From NCBI RefSeq assembly GCF_025602895.1, contig NW_026516265.1:186001-250000 (forward strand): a DNA stretch of 64,000 nt, in the 5' to 3' direction. The position numbers were made by a program, and so were the translations under genes. The DNA comes from Polychytrium aggregatum (Eukaryota > Chytridiomycota > Chytridiomycetes > Polychytriales). The notes below the pieces were generated by a model, which worked only from the letters and a program-made list of their open reading frames with translations, was not told where the DNA came from and did not search any database. This document shows positions 42,957 to 55,304 of the stretch, piece by piece (the stretch's first letter is position 1; each line of letters starts with the position of its first letter).

Positions 42957-43578
42957 TCAAGCGAAAGTAGAGGGGCGGTTGGCAATGAAGGTCTTGACGA
43001 AGCGCTTGCTCGAGGGGCGGAGGACGCGGTGGGGAAGAGGGAAGCGGACCTTGGGGTCAGCAACCTGCTTGATGTTGGCACGGCGGACATCGGCATCCTT
43101 GACGTGGGCGACCTTGATGATGTGGATCGAGTGGAAGCGGGCACGGTGGCGAGCAGCCATATCCTGGTAGCAGGCCTCGACGGCATCGCTGCGGGTCAGC
43201 TCACGGTACTCCTTGTACATGTTGTGGGTGCCGGAGCGAGAGTTGTAGCGGAGCCAGATGCCAAAGTTCTTGACCTTCAGGGGAGATCGGTCGAAGATCT
43301 GCCGAAACAAGGGGGGGGGGCAAAGTCAGCGATGCAGCATAAGGGGACACCGAGCGACGCAGCGATGCGATACAGCCCGCAACACTCACCTCGTTGACCG
43401 AGACGATCTCGCCAGAAGAGGGCTTGACCTTGTGGGCCTGCTTGATGAAGTACCAGAAACGAGACTTGGCAACAACCTCGTTGGGGGCAAAGAGGCGCAT
43501 GCGCCAGAGCTTGGGGGCCTCGGCACCCTCCTTGGGGAGTCTGCGTCCAACAACCTGGTACTCGTGAAGTCTGCCCAT
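42957..43578 (-). CDS. RPL20: Ribosomal protein eL20 (L18a)
   Basis: Two exons (43578-43390 and 43298-42957), 176 residues, close to the usual length. [15 protein letters not shown] starts the protein; [45 protein letters not shown] and the end [10 protein letters not shown] are hallmark eL20 segments. It is a structural protein of the 60S subunit. The donor follows SVNE and the acceptor precedes [13 protein letters not shown]. The intron has a G run of nine or more bases near its 3' end (minus-strand C run), acting as the polypyrimidine tract. Confidence 0.96.
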
Positions 43579-44730
43579 TTTGATTCTGCGAGCAACAAAG
43601 ACACAGGAGACGAGTCGTTAGCGACGGAGTGTGCCACGAGTGCCAGTCTATCACAGCGCCGAGGGGATATGATCGGCGCACGTCTTGATCGAGGGCAACA
43701 TTCGGCATCGATCTTGCTTGCCCGAAATGCGGCCAACTTGCATTCGTGTCGGAGCAGTGTTGCCGATTGCCTCAATCCGGGAAATGTAGCCACTCCAACC
43801 CAGTCGCACGTCGCAGGCGCTCCGACTGCCTTGCGATGCTCCAAGCCATTATTCGCGGGCCCCGGCGCCGCCTCGTCAGCCAGCCAAGCTGCACAGTATC
43901 CGGTTCTTCCTCGATCCCGACGTAGCACACAGACTGCGTCTGCGTTTGGGCTTCCAGGATGCATCCGGCTGAGCTGATCACGAGAGCACACTGGCCGAGT
44001 CCGCGGACGCCGGTGCTCCGTCTGATATGCGGGCGAACGGGTGTCGGCATGGGCCTGTCGATGTGACCCATAGCCTATAAGGCCAACAGAGACGCTCCAG
44101 ATATTGTAGCTCGTCGTCCGCTTGGATTGTTTCCGAGACCGTCGTCGGATCCAGACTGCCCAGCGATCCACTGATAGCGAGTCGCACATCCTCCGAGTCG
44201 AAGGCGATATACGCCTGTGTCCGGCGTGCCACAATCCGGGCGCTGCCAATACGCAGCAGGCAGAACACGGCCGCAGGCTGGTCGGAGCGGGCAAGGGGCG
44301 ATGCTCTACCTTAATTGATAATTTAACCACGCTAACCGAGACGGGCAACGATTTGGTCCTGACGGGAGAAGAGGAAGGGAAAGAAAAGGATGTTCACAAG
44401 AGCCAACTCTTTTACTCTGGTCTCGGCAACACCGGAGCGAGAGCGCCGAGAGCGCGGCGAGGACACAGCGAGGCGGCCCGGCGAGGCGACAGAAAAATGC
44501 GCCACGTGTGGCTTGTGCGGCCGTGGCGCAGCTATCCGAGCCGGATCGAGCCGGCGGCTGTGCGACATTCCCGTCGCGGAAAACCAGGCGGCCGCGATCT
44601 GGGCTGGATGCACCCAGCATCGGTCCTGCTGGCCATCAATCCATCAACCCATCAATCCGTCGAGCCGCCGAGCCGCCCATCCGATCCTCCGTCGACTCGC
44701 CGATCCGCTCACCCACCGATCCCCACAGCC
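43579..44730. other. Divergent region between eL20 and METTL6
   Basis: 1.15 kb shared promoter region. A minus-strand frame at 43978-44268 (about 96 residues, including QAYIAFDSEDVRLAISGSL) has a balanced composition and might be a small gene or exon, but no family or splice context supports it. Otherwise it is GC-rich with no gene seen. Confidence 0.4.
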
Positions 44731-46969
44731 ATGTCGGAAGCGCCGTCGCTGCAGTCGTCTGCCTCGGATCTGTCGCTGGACGAGCCCGGAGGCGGCCAGA
44801 TCCGGCTTGCCCAGGCCATCGACGACGAAGCCCGAGCCAGCGCCCTTGCCATTCTCGAGAAGGACCAGAAGCCGGTGCAGCCCTTCTTTGCTCAAAAGTA
44901 TATCCGCGAGGCATCCAAGAGCTGGGACAAGTACGTTTGACGGAAGCATCGCCAGGAACCAAGTTCCGGCATCGAGGGGGGGCTCTGCAGCGCGGGGTTG
45001 ATGGCAAGAGCAAACCCTCCCCGCGTGAAGTTCGTGGGCTTACTGTTGCCATCCACGGTCTCTGCAGGTTCTATAAGGTCAGTATCTTGACCAGCATGGC
45101 CATTTTTGGGTTGCGACGGCGATCTGCCAGCGATTGGGGTGAATACAGCAATGCATACACAGCTCAGCAGAGCAGCGCCGAGTTGCTTGGAGGAATCATC
45201 TGTGATGGCGAACCGACACCCCAGACCAACCACGCAAGACTAGCAGCGACATCCGGACAAGCCGGATGAACAGGGACCACGGGATACATCGGATGCAGGG
45301 GTGCATGATTCAATATGGCCAGATGCATCGATCTGGCTTCCAGCACCACGCAGCTCGGAGCGACATTACATGACGACGACGATGCTGACCCGCGATGTCT
45401 GCCACAGCGAAACACCGTCAACTTCTTCAAGGATCGCCACTGGACAGAGAGAGAGTTCCCCGAGCTGCAGTCCACCGGCGAGAAGAAGGTAAGCGGGCCA
45501 GCAAGCACCAACGGCAAAGTCGATTGCAGAATCAATTGGAGTCCGTTGCAGCGGATGGGGATGTGGTAATGGCGACGAACGGTCGAGGGGTGCTCATGGC
45601 ATGTGCTCCCGACCTAACGCTTGTCCGCCATTCTGTGCGCCTTTGCAGACACTCCTCGGTAAGTGTGGTATCAACCTAGATCTTGGAAGCCTTGCATCGA
45701 CACCACTTGCAGTGGCACATTCGATCGATGGACGACTTGCTCGCTCAACGACAGTGTTCTCGCGTTCAATACCCAACACTCGGGAACATCAGAAGTCGGT
45801 AGGTAATAGTTGTTTATCGCCACGAATCGATTCGTGGCGACACTGGAGTCTGGCACGTGAACCTGTGGGACCGTTGCGCCGAATGAATGCTGATGTGGGC
45901 ATTGTGTGGGACTGTCGCAGGATGTGGTGTCGGCAACTTTGTCTTTCCGGTACTGGAGGCCAACCCGGACATGTTCATATACTGCTGCGACTTTTCCAGC
46001 CGAGCAATTGAGTTTGTAAAAGTAAGTATCGAGCAGCGCTTGGTCGGTGCCCAGCCACGGGGGCACGACATGTATTTACTCGTGCAAAGCGGCGATATCG
46101 TCTTGCAACGACGACTGTGTGCCCTTGAGCTGTGTTGTATTGAGAATCCCGTGCTTCCTCTCCCCCCCCCCAGGCTAACGAAAACTACGACGAGTCGCGA
46201 TGCCTGGCCTTTGTTTGCGACATCACCCAAGATCCTCTCACAAACACGATTCCAGCCGCATCGCTGGATCTGCTCTCGTCGATATTCTGCCTGAGCGCGG
46301 TTCCTCCTCAGTAAGCGACCTTCTCCATCCACCTGAACACTGTGCTTACGACATGGCTGGCTCTCAGTCTGCAAGTACGGATGCGGACACTTGGGGAAGG
46401 GAATATCGAGCGACACGGCATTGTGCTGGTTGGGTCTGCCAACAGTTGTCGGGACCACCCAGACTATTTCATCTTGCTGAGTCATATGGACCTGCTGCAT
46501 CCGACACTGATTCGCATCGGTGCGCGTGATACAACCGAGCAGGAAGCTGCAAGACGCCGTTAACAACATCGGCGCGGTGATGAAGCCGGGCGGCCTGGTC
46601 ATGTTCCGCGACTACGGGCTCTACGATGCTGCCCAGCTGCGGTTTAAGCCGGGCCACAAGATCGACGACAACTTCTACGTCCGCCAGGATGGCACGTTCT
46701 CGGTCTACTTTAGCATCGGTAGGCGGCGTGCTCCTGGTGGCAGTCGCTGATGCTGTGTTCGCAGATCCGTGTCTAACATTGTCTCGATCCGCTTCGGGGG
46801 GGGGCGGACTCTTTTGGCGTTGTCGGAAACAGAGCAGCTCAAAGAGCTCTTCGAAAATGCTGGCTTCGAGGCGATTGCGATCGACTATGTCGAGAAGGAG
46901 ATTGTGAACCGGAAACGAGAGCTGTCGATGCAGCGTCGGTGGATCCAGGCCAAGTTCCGCAAGCTGTGA
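44731..46969 (+). CDS. METTL6: tRNA N3-methylcytidine methyltransferase, METTL6-type
   Basis: Nine or so exons. Start at 44731 ([10 protein letters not shown]). Exon 1 ends SKSWDK; a 10-nt exon (45068-45077) adds FYK; exon 45408-45488 gives [20 protein letters not shown]; another 10-nt exon (45649-45658) leads to the SAM motif [12 protein letters not shown] (45921-46021). Then come [10 protein letters not shown]...[12 protein letters not shown] (46174-46310), [20 protein letters not shown] and [14 protein letters not shown] (46543-46718), and a last exon from about 46833 ending [20 protein letters not shown]. [15 protein letters not shown] favours METTL6/Trm141 over METTL2. It methylates C32 in the anticodon loop of serine tRNAs, acting with seryl-tRNA synthetase in animals. 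Confidence 0.9.
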
Positions 46970-47176
46970 GGCGTTCTGTTGGGCGGCATGTTGGTTGTCC
47001 AGAGCCCGCGCCTCCATCGGCTCCAATACACATCCAACTCACGGTGGATTGTCTGAGTCAAGGGCGATACTTTCGTGGTGCTGCTGCAGGCCCAACCATG
47101 ACTCCCGGCGAGCGCCGCCTCGTTGTTGCAGGGTTCTGTATAGTGCACAAGGTTTATTGGATCGGATGGCAGGACA

Positions 47177-49429
47177 TTAAAACTGGGGAGCCTTGCCGGT
47201 GAGGATGGTGTAGACTTCGACGTATTTGGCCATGGTGTTGTCGATGACGTGGACGGGCAGGGTGACGCTGGTCTTTTTGTCAAAGTTGATCGACTCGAGG
47301 TAGTCGCGCAAGTACTGCTTGTCGAAGCTATGGAGCAGGTGTTGAGGCGACGATGTGGAGGATTGCGTCAACATTGATCGTCATCCCTCCACAGGGCAAC
47401 TGCGATTGTGATCGTTGCTGTTTCTGCCAAGACCGGCGGCAAGGGACACCAGGATCGGCAGCGGAGGAGAGCACAGTCGGGGGAAAGGAATCTCTCGCCT
47501 CTCGAACTCACCTGGGCTGATTCTGGCCGACGGTGTACAGGTCGGCAGGCCAGAAACGAGAGGAGTCTGGCCACACGAGAAGCAAAGCGACCGAGTATGA
47601 CGGAGAGACGGGACGCAAGGAAAGGGACGTCAATAAACAGGGCACCTGAGCTGCCTCACAGACACAGTGAGATCGATGGCCGCAGCGGGCAGCAGTTCTA
47701 GACGTACCGGGTGTCAGAACTTCGTCAGCAAGGACGAGATTGCCCTCGGAATCAACGCCGAACTCAAACTTGGTGTCGGCGATAATGATGCCCTTGCTCA
47801 GGGCATAGTCGCGGGCCTGTAGAGTACGGTGATGTGACGGACATGAGCGGCATGCGAGGATCTAGCGGACGGCAGCAGATATGGATGCATCTACTGTCGG
47901 CTGCGCCGGCAAGACAGTAACACCCGCCCACCTTGGAGTAGACCTTCAGTGCAGTTTCGGCGACCAGATTAGAGTACTTTTCGCCAATAATATCGACAAC
48001 TAAAAGGGGATTAGCCAACACAGGTGCGAAAGTGTCAGAGGCGGTGACGTTGTGTTGAACCTGCACAGTTCAGAGCTTGTTCATATCGGAGATGTGGTTT
48101 AGCGCGCAATACTCACGCTTGCTGGGATGGATGTTTTCGTCTGGCAAAGTGGTAAAGTGCAGCATTCATGAGCGAGGCAGCAACGGCGGCTCTCAGAACC
48201 AGGGCGTTCGTGATATGAAAGCTGCATGAGCGAGTCCGGCCCGTCGAGTCGTTGCTCGACATTCTCGACGCCAGGCCGATCATTGACGCCGCAATGCAGC
48301 TTATGCTCCACCGAGCCCCTCCTCCACGGTCTTGTAGCCGTTACTACGATCCTCACCATGGTCTCCGATCTCGGCCTTGGTGCTCGGGGTGAACAGAGGC
48401 TCGGGGAGCTTTTCGCACTCTCGAAGGCCAACAGGCAGCTTGATGTCGCAGACGGTGCCCTGCTTCTTGTACTCCTTCCAGCCAGATCCTTGAGCCGACA
48501 CAGCACAACACAGCACATCGTGAGAATCCAACCCAATTGCGAGATCCTGCCAGCCCAACACACGCCTGGCGGGCCAATCTCAGCATCTCGACACATTGAT
48601 GTGATCATGATTTGTGACTCAAGCACCGTTGCACTGCAACGACTGAAGCTGCCAAAATCATATTCCCATGACGGCGGTGCAAGGCGCTGGAGCCATTATC
48701 CTCCCTCTGGTCCGGCTGCTTACCGGTGATGTAGCCACGAACAATGGCCTCAACGGGCAGGATCTTGAGCTTTTTGACGAGCATCGAGCGGTGCTGAAGT
48801 TGCGCCTTGTACTTGCGGATAGGCTCGGGCATCTCGTCGACGTTGGTGGTGATCAGGTGGTTGGGGACGACATCCTTCAGGAGCTCGAACCAGAAGCCGC
48901 TGATTTCGGTCAGGATCTTGCCTTTGTTGGGAATACCCTGTCGATGACGCAAGGGTGCGGCGATGGTGTCGGTTCAGCGCTTCGCTGGGCTTTGGGTCAC
49001 GCGTTGACTGAGGCAAGCGCGAGCGGCCAAGGACGAGTTTGAGAACCCGGCGAAAAAGCGAGTCTACTCACGTTCTCCATAATGACGTCAAAGGCACTGA
49101 TGCGGTCCGTGGCGACAAAGAGCAGAGAGTTCTCGTCGACATCGTAGAGATCGCGGACCTTGCCTCGGGCGATAAGCTTGAGGTCGGGAAACTCCTTCAA
49201 AAGCGGAAGAGCCAGGCCGGAGGAGATCAGTAAGGGCTTGCCATGGCGGCAGCGTTCCAGGGCGTCCATATCCTTGCCAGGATGTCAAAACGACAATCCC
49301 GCCCGAGCTGAAGTGGGCGATGAAGGTGTCGCTGCAACCGAAAAGCCAGTCGTCGCGAGCAGCCGAGCGCTGCCTCTGGCGACAACGATGAGACGGCGGA
49401 GGACATACGGTCTTGGTCAGGGCGGCCAT
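47177..49429 (-). CDS. ADE1: SAICAR synthetase (purine biosynthesis)
   Basis: Minus-strand multi-exon gene. A short first exon (MAALTKT, 49429 to about 49409) is followed by [35 protein letters not shown] and [17 protein letters not shown] (49270-49075), [20 protein letters not shown] and [13 protein letters not shown] (about 48935-48725), [19 protein letters not shown] (about 48490), [20 protein letters not shown] (about 48000), [20 protein letters not shown] (about 47790) and the end [11 protein letters not shown]...[14 protein letters not shown] (stop 47179-47177). This is ADE1/PurC: it joins CAIR and aspartate using ATP to give SAICAR in cytosolic purine synthesis. The piece between the first exon and RGKVRDLY is longer than in yeast. 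Confidence 0.93.
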
Positions 49430-49941
49430 GGTTGTTTCGGAGCTGGCTTGGCGGTGTGGGATCGGGCAGGATGCTGGATGGGGAGGCAAGCGGCGGATGG
49501 GGAGCAAAAAAAAAAGTGCGGCTGCGTCATTGGGAGGCTGCGCAGAAGGGGCACAAGGCTGCCACCAAACGACGACAAGTCCGCACCAAAGCTCCGAGCA
49601 GCAAATCGGCCGGCTCTCCTGGTCAACCCATGGCCGACTCTCCTGTCCACTCACGGCCGCAACGCTGGATTGCCTCCGCATGACCGTGCGAACGACTCGG
49701 TGTTGCGATGATACGACGGTGGAAGGCGAAAGCGGCTACTGCCGGGTCCTGGCGCAGCATTCGGTGATATTTGTATTTGCTCGGACGCTGGACGGACAGT
49801 TGGCGGTGTGGGTCGCTGTGATATGAATAACCAGAGATATACGACGAAGAGGAAATCGAGACAGCGAACGAACTGGATAGCAGCGGTGCACCGAGCCCGC
49901 TATTCTCGACCTAGATGGGCGACGGTCGAGCCATGCACAGT
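49430..49941. other. Region between ADE1 start and LRRC51-like stop
   Basis: About 510 bp with an A run at 49506 and several alternative frames; no gene seen. Probably the ADE1 promoter. Confidence 0.45.
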
Positions 49942-51060
49942 CTAGATGGCTGGCTCGGCCTTTTCTCTCTTGGCGCGGCCACATCCTCGCTGCTGCAGTG
50001 TGATGGCCACGGCTCGGTCCATCTTGGTGATGGTGCAAAAGTCCAGATGCTTGAGCTGCGGCAGCCTGGCCAGGACGCACTGGCGATAGCCCTTGGCGCT
50101 CTCGACCGGATTGCCGTGCAAAGTCAGCGTCCGGAGACGGGTCAGCGGCGCGAGTTTGTCGACATCTTGCACGGCCGAGATTTGGTTGGCGTGCAGATAC
50201 AGTCCACTCAGATTTGGAAAGCTCAGAAATACCTGAGAAGTAGATATCGATGTGTTACGGCGAGGAATACCAAGATTCAAAGCTCCGACGACCACTCGCT
50301 CTCGCAGCCATACCGGATCGATAGTTTTGAGCTGGTTGAATGACAAGTCAATCCAGGTTATGTTGTCGCAGGCCATGCTGACCTTTTGGATTGCTGGCAG
50401 CAGTCCCTCCAAGGTAGAAATCTTATTGTTCGAGAAGCGAATGGACTGCAGCTGGTTGCCCTGGCGATACAGCCAGGCGAAGGCGATGATTGTGAGGAGC
50501 CGGATGCCCGAAAGAGGAGCGACAAGCAGCAGCCCGACATACCGTTTCCTTGTGAGTGTGAGGACGAGGCTCTTCGGTTTCGGTATCTGTGGGAGTGGTT
50601 GTCGAAGGGTTACGAATGGGAAAGGGTGCCAGTCTCGAAGGTATTCGGCGGTCCCGTCGAGAGTTGTACCTTGCATCGCCGTCATGTCCTTGAACGAAAA
50701 GTCCAGCGGCAGGGCAGGCACAAGCTCCCACTGCTGCGCGATTTTGCTCTTGATCTAATTGCATCGGTATCACCGCGCGAGGTCCAGGCGTGTGCGCCAG
50801 AGCGAGGAATTGATACCACACCCAGGGTTGATACCCGAACGCGGTTCAGGGAGCGTCAGCACGGCGAGTGCGATCGAGCCAGCATCAAGAGGGAGCGGGC
50901 GTGCGCCAAGGGCCCCTGACTTACCTCTGCGTACTTGGAGTCGGCTTTTTTCATGTTGGGAATTGGAAGTGGTGGCGTGGCGAGTCTCACGCGCCGGCAG
51001 AGAGCGTCGATGATGGTGCGGCGATACTTTGGCAAAAGGTAGTCCCTTTCCCACAGACAT
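49942..51060 (-). CDS. LRRC51: LRRC51-like leucine-rich repeat protein
   Basis: Minus-strand gene, at least three exons. The upstream exon (above 50925) reads WERDYLLPKYRRTIID and PPLPIPNMKKADSKYAE; its 5' end and start codon are not resolved. Exon 50755 to about 50316 contains LPLDFSFKDM, SIRFSNNKISTLEGLL and ITWIDLSFNQLKTIDP. After a small intron comes VFLSFPNLSGLYLHANQISA, LRTLTLHGNPVESAKGYR and KHLDFCTITKMDRAVA, ending at 49942. The order PxLDFSF, IDLSFN, LYLHxN, LTLHGNPxExxKGYR, TKxDR matches LRRC51 (LRTOMT1), a cilium/flagellum-associated LRR protein. Its presence fits a zoosporic fungus. Confidence 0.78.
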
Positions 51061-53681
51061 ATTGTGTTGCTCCGCCTGGCGGCTCCCTCAATCAGACATG
51101 GGCAGGAACCACCAGTATGTCGATGCGCGCCGCTGTCGCAAGCGGCTGGGTAAATCCGCAGACGATATCGGCGGAGCCGGCTGGTCTGGGCAACTGGTCG
51201 CTCTCCCGTCTGCGATGATGCTTTGATCTGCCTGGGTGTCTCGGGTATCAACGCTGGCGTTCCATCTATCACCCTCTTCTTGGTCCCGCCACCGTCCCTC
51301 GCCTCCATGCCGTGCTGCCCCAGACACCCTGACGACGGACTCCTCTCGTCGAGGCTCCTGTCTCTGGGCAGTGCGGCACTGTCTCTTGGCAGAGCGGGGC
51401 TGGCTCTCGAAGGCCGTGGGGCGTCGCCAGGGGCACGGTCGATTGGTGGTGCAGCCAGGATCAGCGGGTCCCAACGGAGGCTCGCTGCCACAGGCCTCGA
51501 CTGCGAACCTTGGCCGATCCGACGAAAGGATCGACAATGTGTACGCGTCGACGAGGTCATCTCGACGCAGAGGCGGGGGGTGGAGATGGACAGCAGACCA
51601 AGGGCTTGCCAGCCGATGTCGCCATTGCGCGAGTGGCAGCGGCAGCGGTGTGTCACGCTGACGGAAGTACTTCAAGACGGGAGCAATCGGTGCACAGCCT
51701 CAGGCGGGGCGCTCGGTGATAGGACAGAAGTACTTTTGGCATTCGGCCAATGGGACGGGGGCTCGGCGCGCCAGACCCGAGGAGCGAGAGCCCGGCGAGA
51801 GCCTGGCGAGAGCGAGAGCGAGGGTCCACAGCGGCAACACAGCGGCAGCACAGAGGCGGCTTGTGTCTGGCACGCACAATGGAGTGTGTGTGCCAGCAGC
51901 GATTGCGATCATGCTGGACTGGGATGGCGAGATCGACCGAACGGCCTCAGACGAGGCAGCCGGGCGAGGGGGTGCGACTGGGCAAATTTCGAGATGACCC
52001 CGCAGCGCACCTGCCGGACCAGCTGGCCTGGGCGCGACATGTTGCTGCTGCCCGCCTCTGTCGTCGCAGGAGCGCCGCAGGAGCGTCGCAGCACTCCGGA
52101 GGCTGTTCGGCAGCACTCGCCCTGCCGCCTTGTCTCGTCGGTTCTCGTCTGGTCTCGGCAGGCCCCTCGCTGCTGCTCTGTGCAAGGTCTCGCCCGCCAT
52201 CTCGCTTGCGGTCACTGGGACGCCGCCACGCTCATCCTGATTCGGCGAGACGCAGCCCAATCAGGCTTGCCGGCCACCGGACCGCCCTTGCTCGCGTGTC
52301 TGCTGGCCCGGGCGGCGCTGGCTCGCCGTGCTTGCGGCGGACAAGGCCTTCTGGGTGCGACACAGCCTCCAAAAGCGGCAATCCGGGACGCCTGGCCTGG
52401 CTGGCCGTCCCCCCTGCCGCCGGTCTCTCGCTGGCGCCTCGCTGTCCCCTCGCTGTCCCCTCGCCGTCCTCGCCGTGTGCTCTCGCCCGCCCTCGCGACC
52501 TCGTGCCTCTCTCGCTGCCAGGCTCGCCGACCGCCCTTGTGTGCACCTCCCCGGTCTCGCCGCGTCTCGCTCGCCGTCCTCGCTGCCCTTTGTGGCGGCC
52601 CTCGCTGCTCCTCGCTGCTGGTCGCTCTCGGTGGTACAGCTTTTTCGGCGAGTGGCTTTTTTTTTTCCTCACTCTCTCAATAACAAATAACTCGGTGCGA
52701 AAACAGTGGAGCCCCACAAACACCATCGGCCAACTCAGTCGCCCATCGCCGTATAAATACTTGCCCTCGCGACCGGCCCTCCCATCCCCTCCATCCCGAC
52801 TGCTTTCCGTCGCCTCGGTCCTCCTCTTCATACGATCGCCACCCGCGCCTGTCTCTGCTGATCCAGCTTCCGCCGCCGCCTCTTTTCTCTGCCAACCCCG
52901 AATTCTTGCTTCTCCCGCCATCTGAGCTCGACGCCGACATCTGCGCCTAGTTCTCTGCCCGAGCCTGCTCTCCTCCCTCTTGTATTCCACCCCAGCCCTC
53001 TCTCGTCTACCCGACCTCTGCGTACTGTCCGAAGAACCTGTTCCTTTCGCCGGTTCTATTTGTTATTCTCGCAGAAGCCTCGTCACTCTCATCCAGAGCG
53101 CTTCTTATCCTTCATTATTCTCTGGGTATTCGCCCACTTTTTCGACTTTTGCACTTTTGGGTAACTATCATCCTGCTCTGCCTGCGAGCGAGGCTGGGGG
53201 TGAGGGCGGCAACACGCCTGGCAGCTTGCAATGCACTCGGCGGCCGAGGGAGGGTATCTGTTCTGTTGCTGCCGTCCGGGCTGGTCCGGGCCTCCGCTCC
53301 ACTTGCTGACTGTGACCCCCCCCTGTGCCTGTCCTCCGCGTCTTTCCTCTCGCAGGTGGTCCCGATTGTGCATTGCCTATCACGGCCTTCACTAATCCAA
53401 GAATTAAGTTCGGACTCCTTTTGGGGTTTCTGCCCGGTATGTTGTTGGATCTGGCAGGGCAGTGCGCGGTTGATACCACATACCGGACACTACCGGTGCG
53501 TTGATAGCCGGTGCGATGTCGGGGTCGTCCGCTCTTGTACTGACTCAGGCTCCCCCCCCCTCATCTGCATCCAGAACCACCGTGGGCGGAGGGTCTTCGT
53601 TGACAAGATCTACGTATAATTAATCCGGTTTACAAAAGCCCATAACTATTTAAGCCACCCCAGCACACTACATCCGTAGCC
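51061..53681. other. Long GC-rich region upstream of ODC
   Basis: 2.6 kb with no supported gene. From 51220 to 52640 it is strongly GC-rich with Arg/Pro/Ala-rich open frames in most phases (composition artefacts). A TATAAAT at 52752 starts a pyrimidine-rich stretch up to the ODC start, probably the ODC promoter and a long leader. Confidence 0.5.
52752..52758 (+). promoter_or_regulatory. TATA-like element, possible ODC promoter
   Basis: TATAAAT lies 930 bp before the ODC ATG. If used, the leader is very long, or contains a spliced 5' intron (for example GTAACT at 53160 to CAG at 53355; inference). Confidence 0.35.
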
Positions 53682-55304
53682 ATGCTTGACGTCTCCATCC
53701 CCGTTGATCCACTCTGCCACGAGGCCTTCCCGGCCTACGAGTCCGACACCGAGTCGTTCGAGTACGACCCCCGATCCGTCGATGCCCTCATCCGCAGCCG
53801 CCTCCTGTCGCCCTCCCTGACCGAGGCCGAGGCCGAGGACTCGTTCTTTGTCGCCGACATGGGCGACGTTGTCCGCCAGCACAGCCAGTGGAAGTCTCTC
53901 CTCCCCCGTGTCGAGCCCTTTTATGGTGAGCAGACACAGCCGCCGCACCCCGCAGGAGGGAGTTGCCTCGCGCCCGCTCGCCCTGGAATTCTAAGAGGAA
54001 ATGAATCTGGCTCCCTGGACATGTCCTGCCGTCCGCCTGACACCTGTCGCGACCTACCCGAAGAAGCCCGCTACGCCGACGGACGACCTCCGCCTCAATG
54101 CGCCACGATCTAATCATCCGACGTGTGCCCTTGCCTCCCTCCAACCTTAGCCGTCAAGTGCTGCCCTGACCCTGTCGTGATCAAGACCCTGGTTGATCTC
54201 GGCATCGGCTTTGACTGCGCCAGCAAGGTATGCCGGGCTCTGATCTGGGCGAAGAGGTTTTCCATTGTGTCCTCGATCATGTACTGCCTTTTGGGCATCC
54301 TGGGTCAATCACCCCGAGACTGACTCGGGGCTGTCCCTTGCGTGCTCTAGGTCGAGATTCAGACCGTCCTCGACTACGGCGTCGATCCCTCCCGTGTGAT
54401 CTACGCCAACCCCTGCAAGGGCCCCACCCACATCCGCTATGCCGCCGGCAAGGGCGTCGACATGATGACCTTTGACAACGCCGACGAGCTGCACAAGGTC
54501 AAGGCCATCAACCCCAATGCCAAGATGGTGCTGCGCATCTTGACCGACGACTCGCGCTCCGTCTGCCGCTTCGGCGTCAAGTTTGGCGCTTCCCTCGCCG
54601 TCGTCCCCCACCTCCTGCAGACCGCCAAGGACCTGGGCGTTGATGTCGTTGGCATCAGCTTCCACGTCGGCAGCGGCTGCTACGATGCTCAGGCCTTTGG
54701 CGACGCCGTTGTCCTTGCCCGCAAGGCCTTTGACATTGGCGCTTCCATGGGCTTCAAGTTCAGCCTCCTCGACATTGGTGGCGGCTTCCCCGGCAACAAG
54801 AACAAGGGCATCCAGTTCAACGATGTCGCCGCCGTCCTGCGCCCCGTCCTCGACGAGCTTTTCCCCGAAGATATCCGCATCATTGCCGAGCCTGGCCGCT
54901 ACTTTGTCTCGGCCGCGTTCACCCTGGTCGTCAGCGTCGTTGCCCGCCGCGTCGTGCAGAAGAGCGACGACGAGAAGCCCTCGTTCATGTACTATATCAA
55001 CGACGGCATGTACGGCAGCTTCAACTGCATCACCTTTGATCACGTTCAGTGCGAGCCCAACATTCTCATCAAGAACGGCTCCTACCTCTACGGCGCCGAG
55101 CTCAACGAAGTCGAGTACGACTGCAGCATCTGGGGTCCCACCTGTGACTCGATCGACTGCATCACCCGCACCGCTGTGCTCCCCAAGCTCGACGTCGGCG
55201 ACTGGCTCTATTTTGACAACATGGGTGCCTACACCCTTGCCGCTGCCTCCCAGTTCAACGGCTTCAAGAAGAGCACCATCCTCTACACCAACACCGAGCA
55301 ATAA
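53682..55304 (+). CDS. SPE1: Ornithine decarboxylase
   Basis: Three exons: 53682-53925, 54151-54227 and 54351-55304, 424 residues. The PLP-lysine segment FYAVKCCPDP is assembled across the first intron. IGFDCASK, ANPCKGPTHIRYA, VGSGC, LLDIGGGFPG (phosphate-binding glycine loop), IIAEPGRYFVSAAF, YYINDGMYGSFNC and WGPTCDSIDCI (active-site Cys at the dimer interface) identify a eukaryotic ODC and distinguish it from antizyme inhibitors, which lack these residues. It makes putrescine from ornithine, the first and rate-limiting step of polyamine synthesis, in the cytosol. Control by antizyme and a long leader is usual for the family; an antizyme gene is not seen here. Confidence 0.97.

Noticed and set aside
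43978-44268. 96-residue minus-strand open frame with balanced composition
   Set aside because: Tempting, but it sits in the eL20/METTL6 promoter region, has no recognised family and no clear neighbouring exons.
51223-52925. Overlapping 486- and 391-residue plus-strand open frames
   Set aside because: Arg/Ala/Pro/Cys-rich in several phases of very GC-rich DNA; no motif or splice structure.
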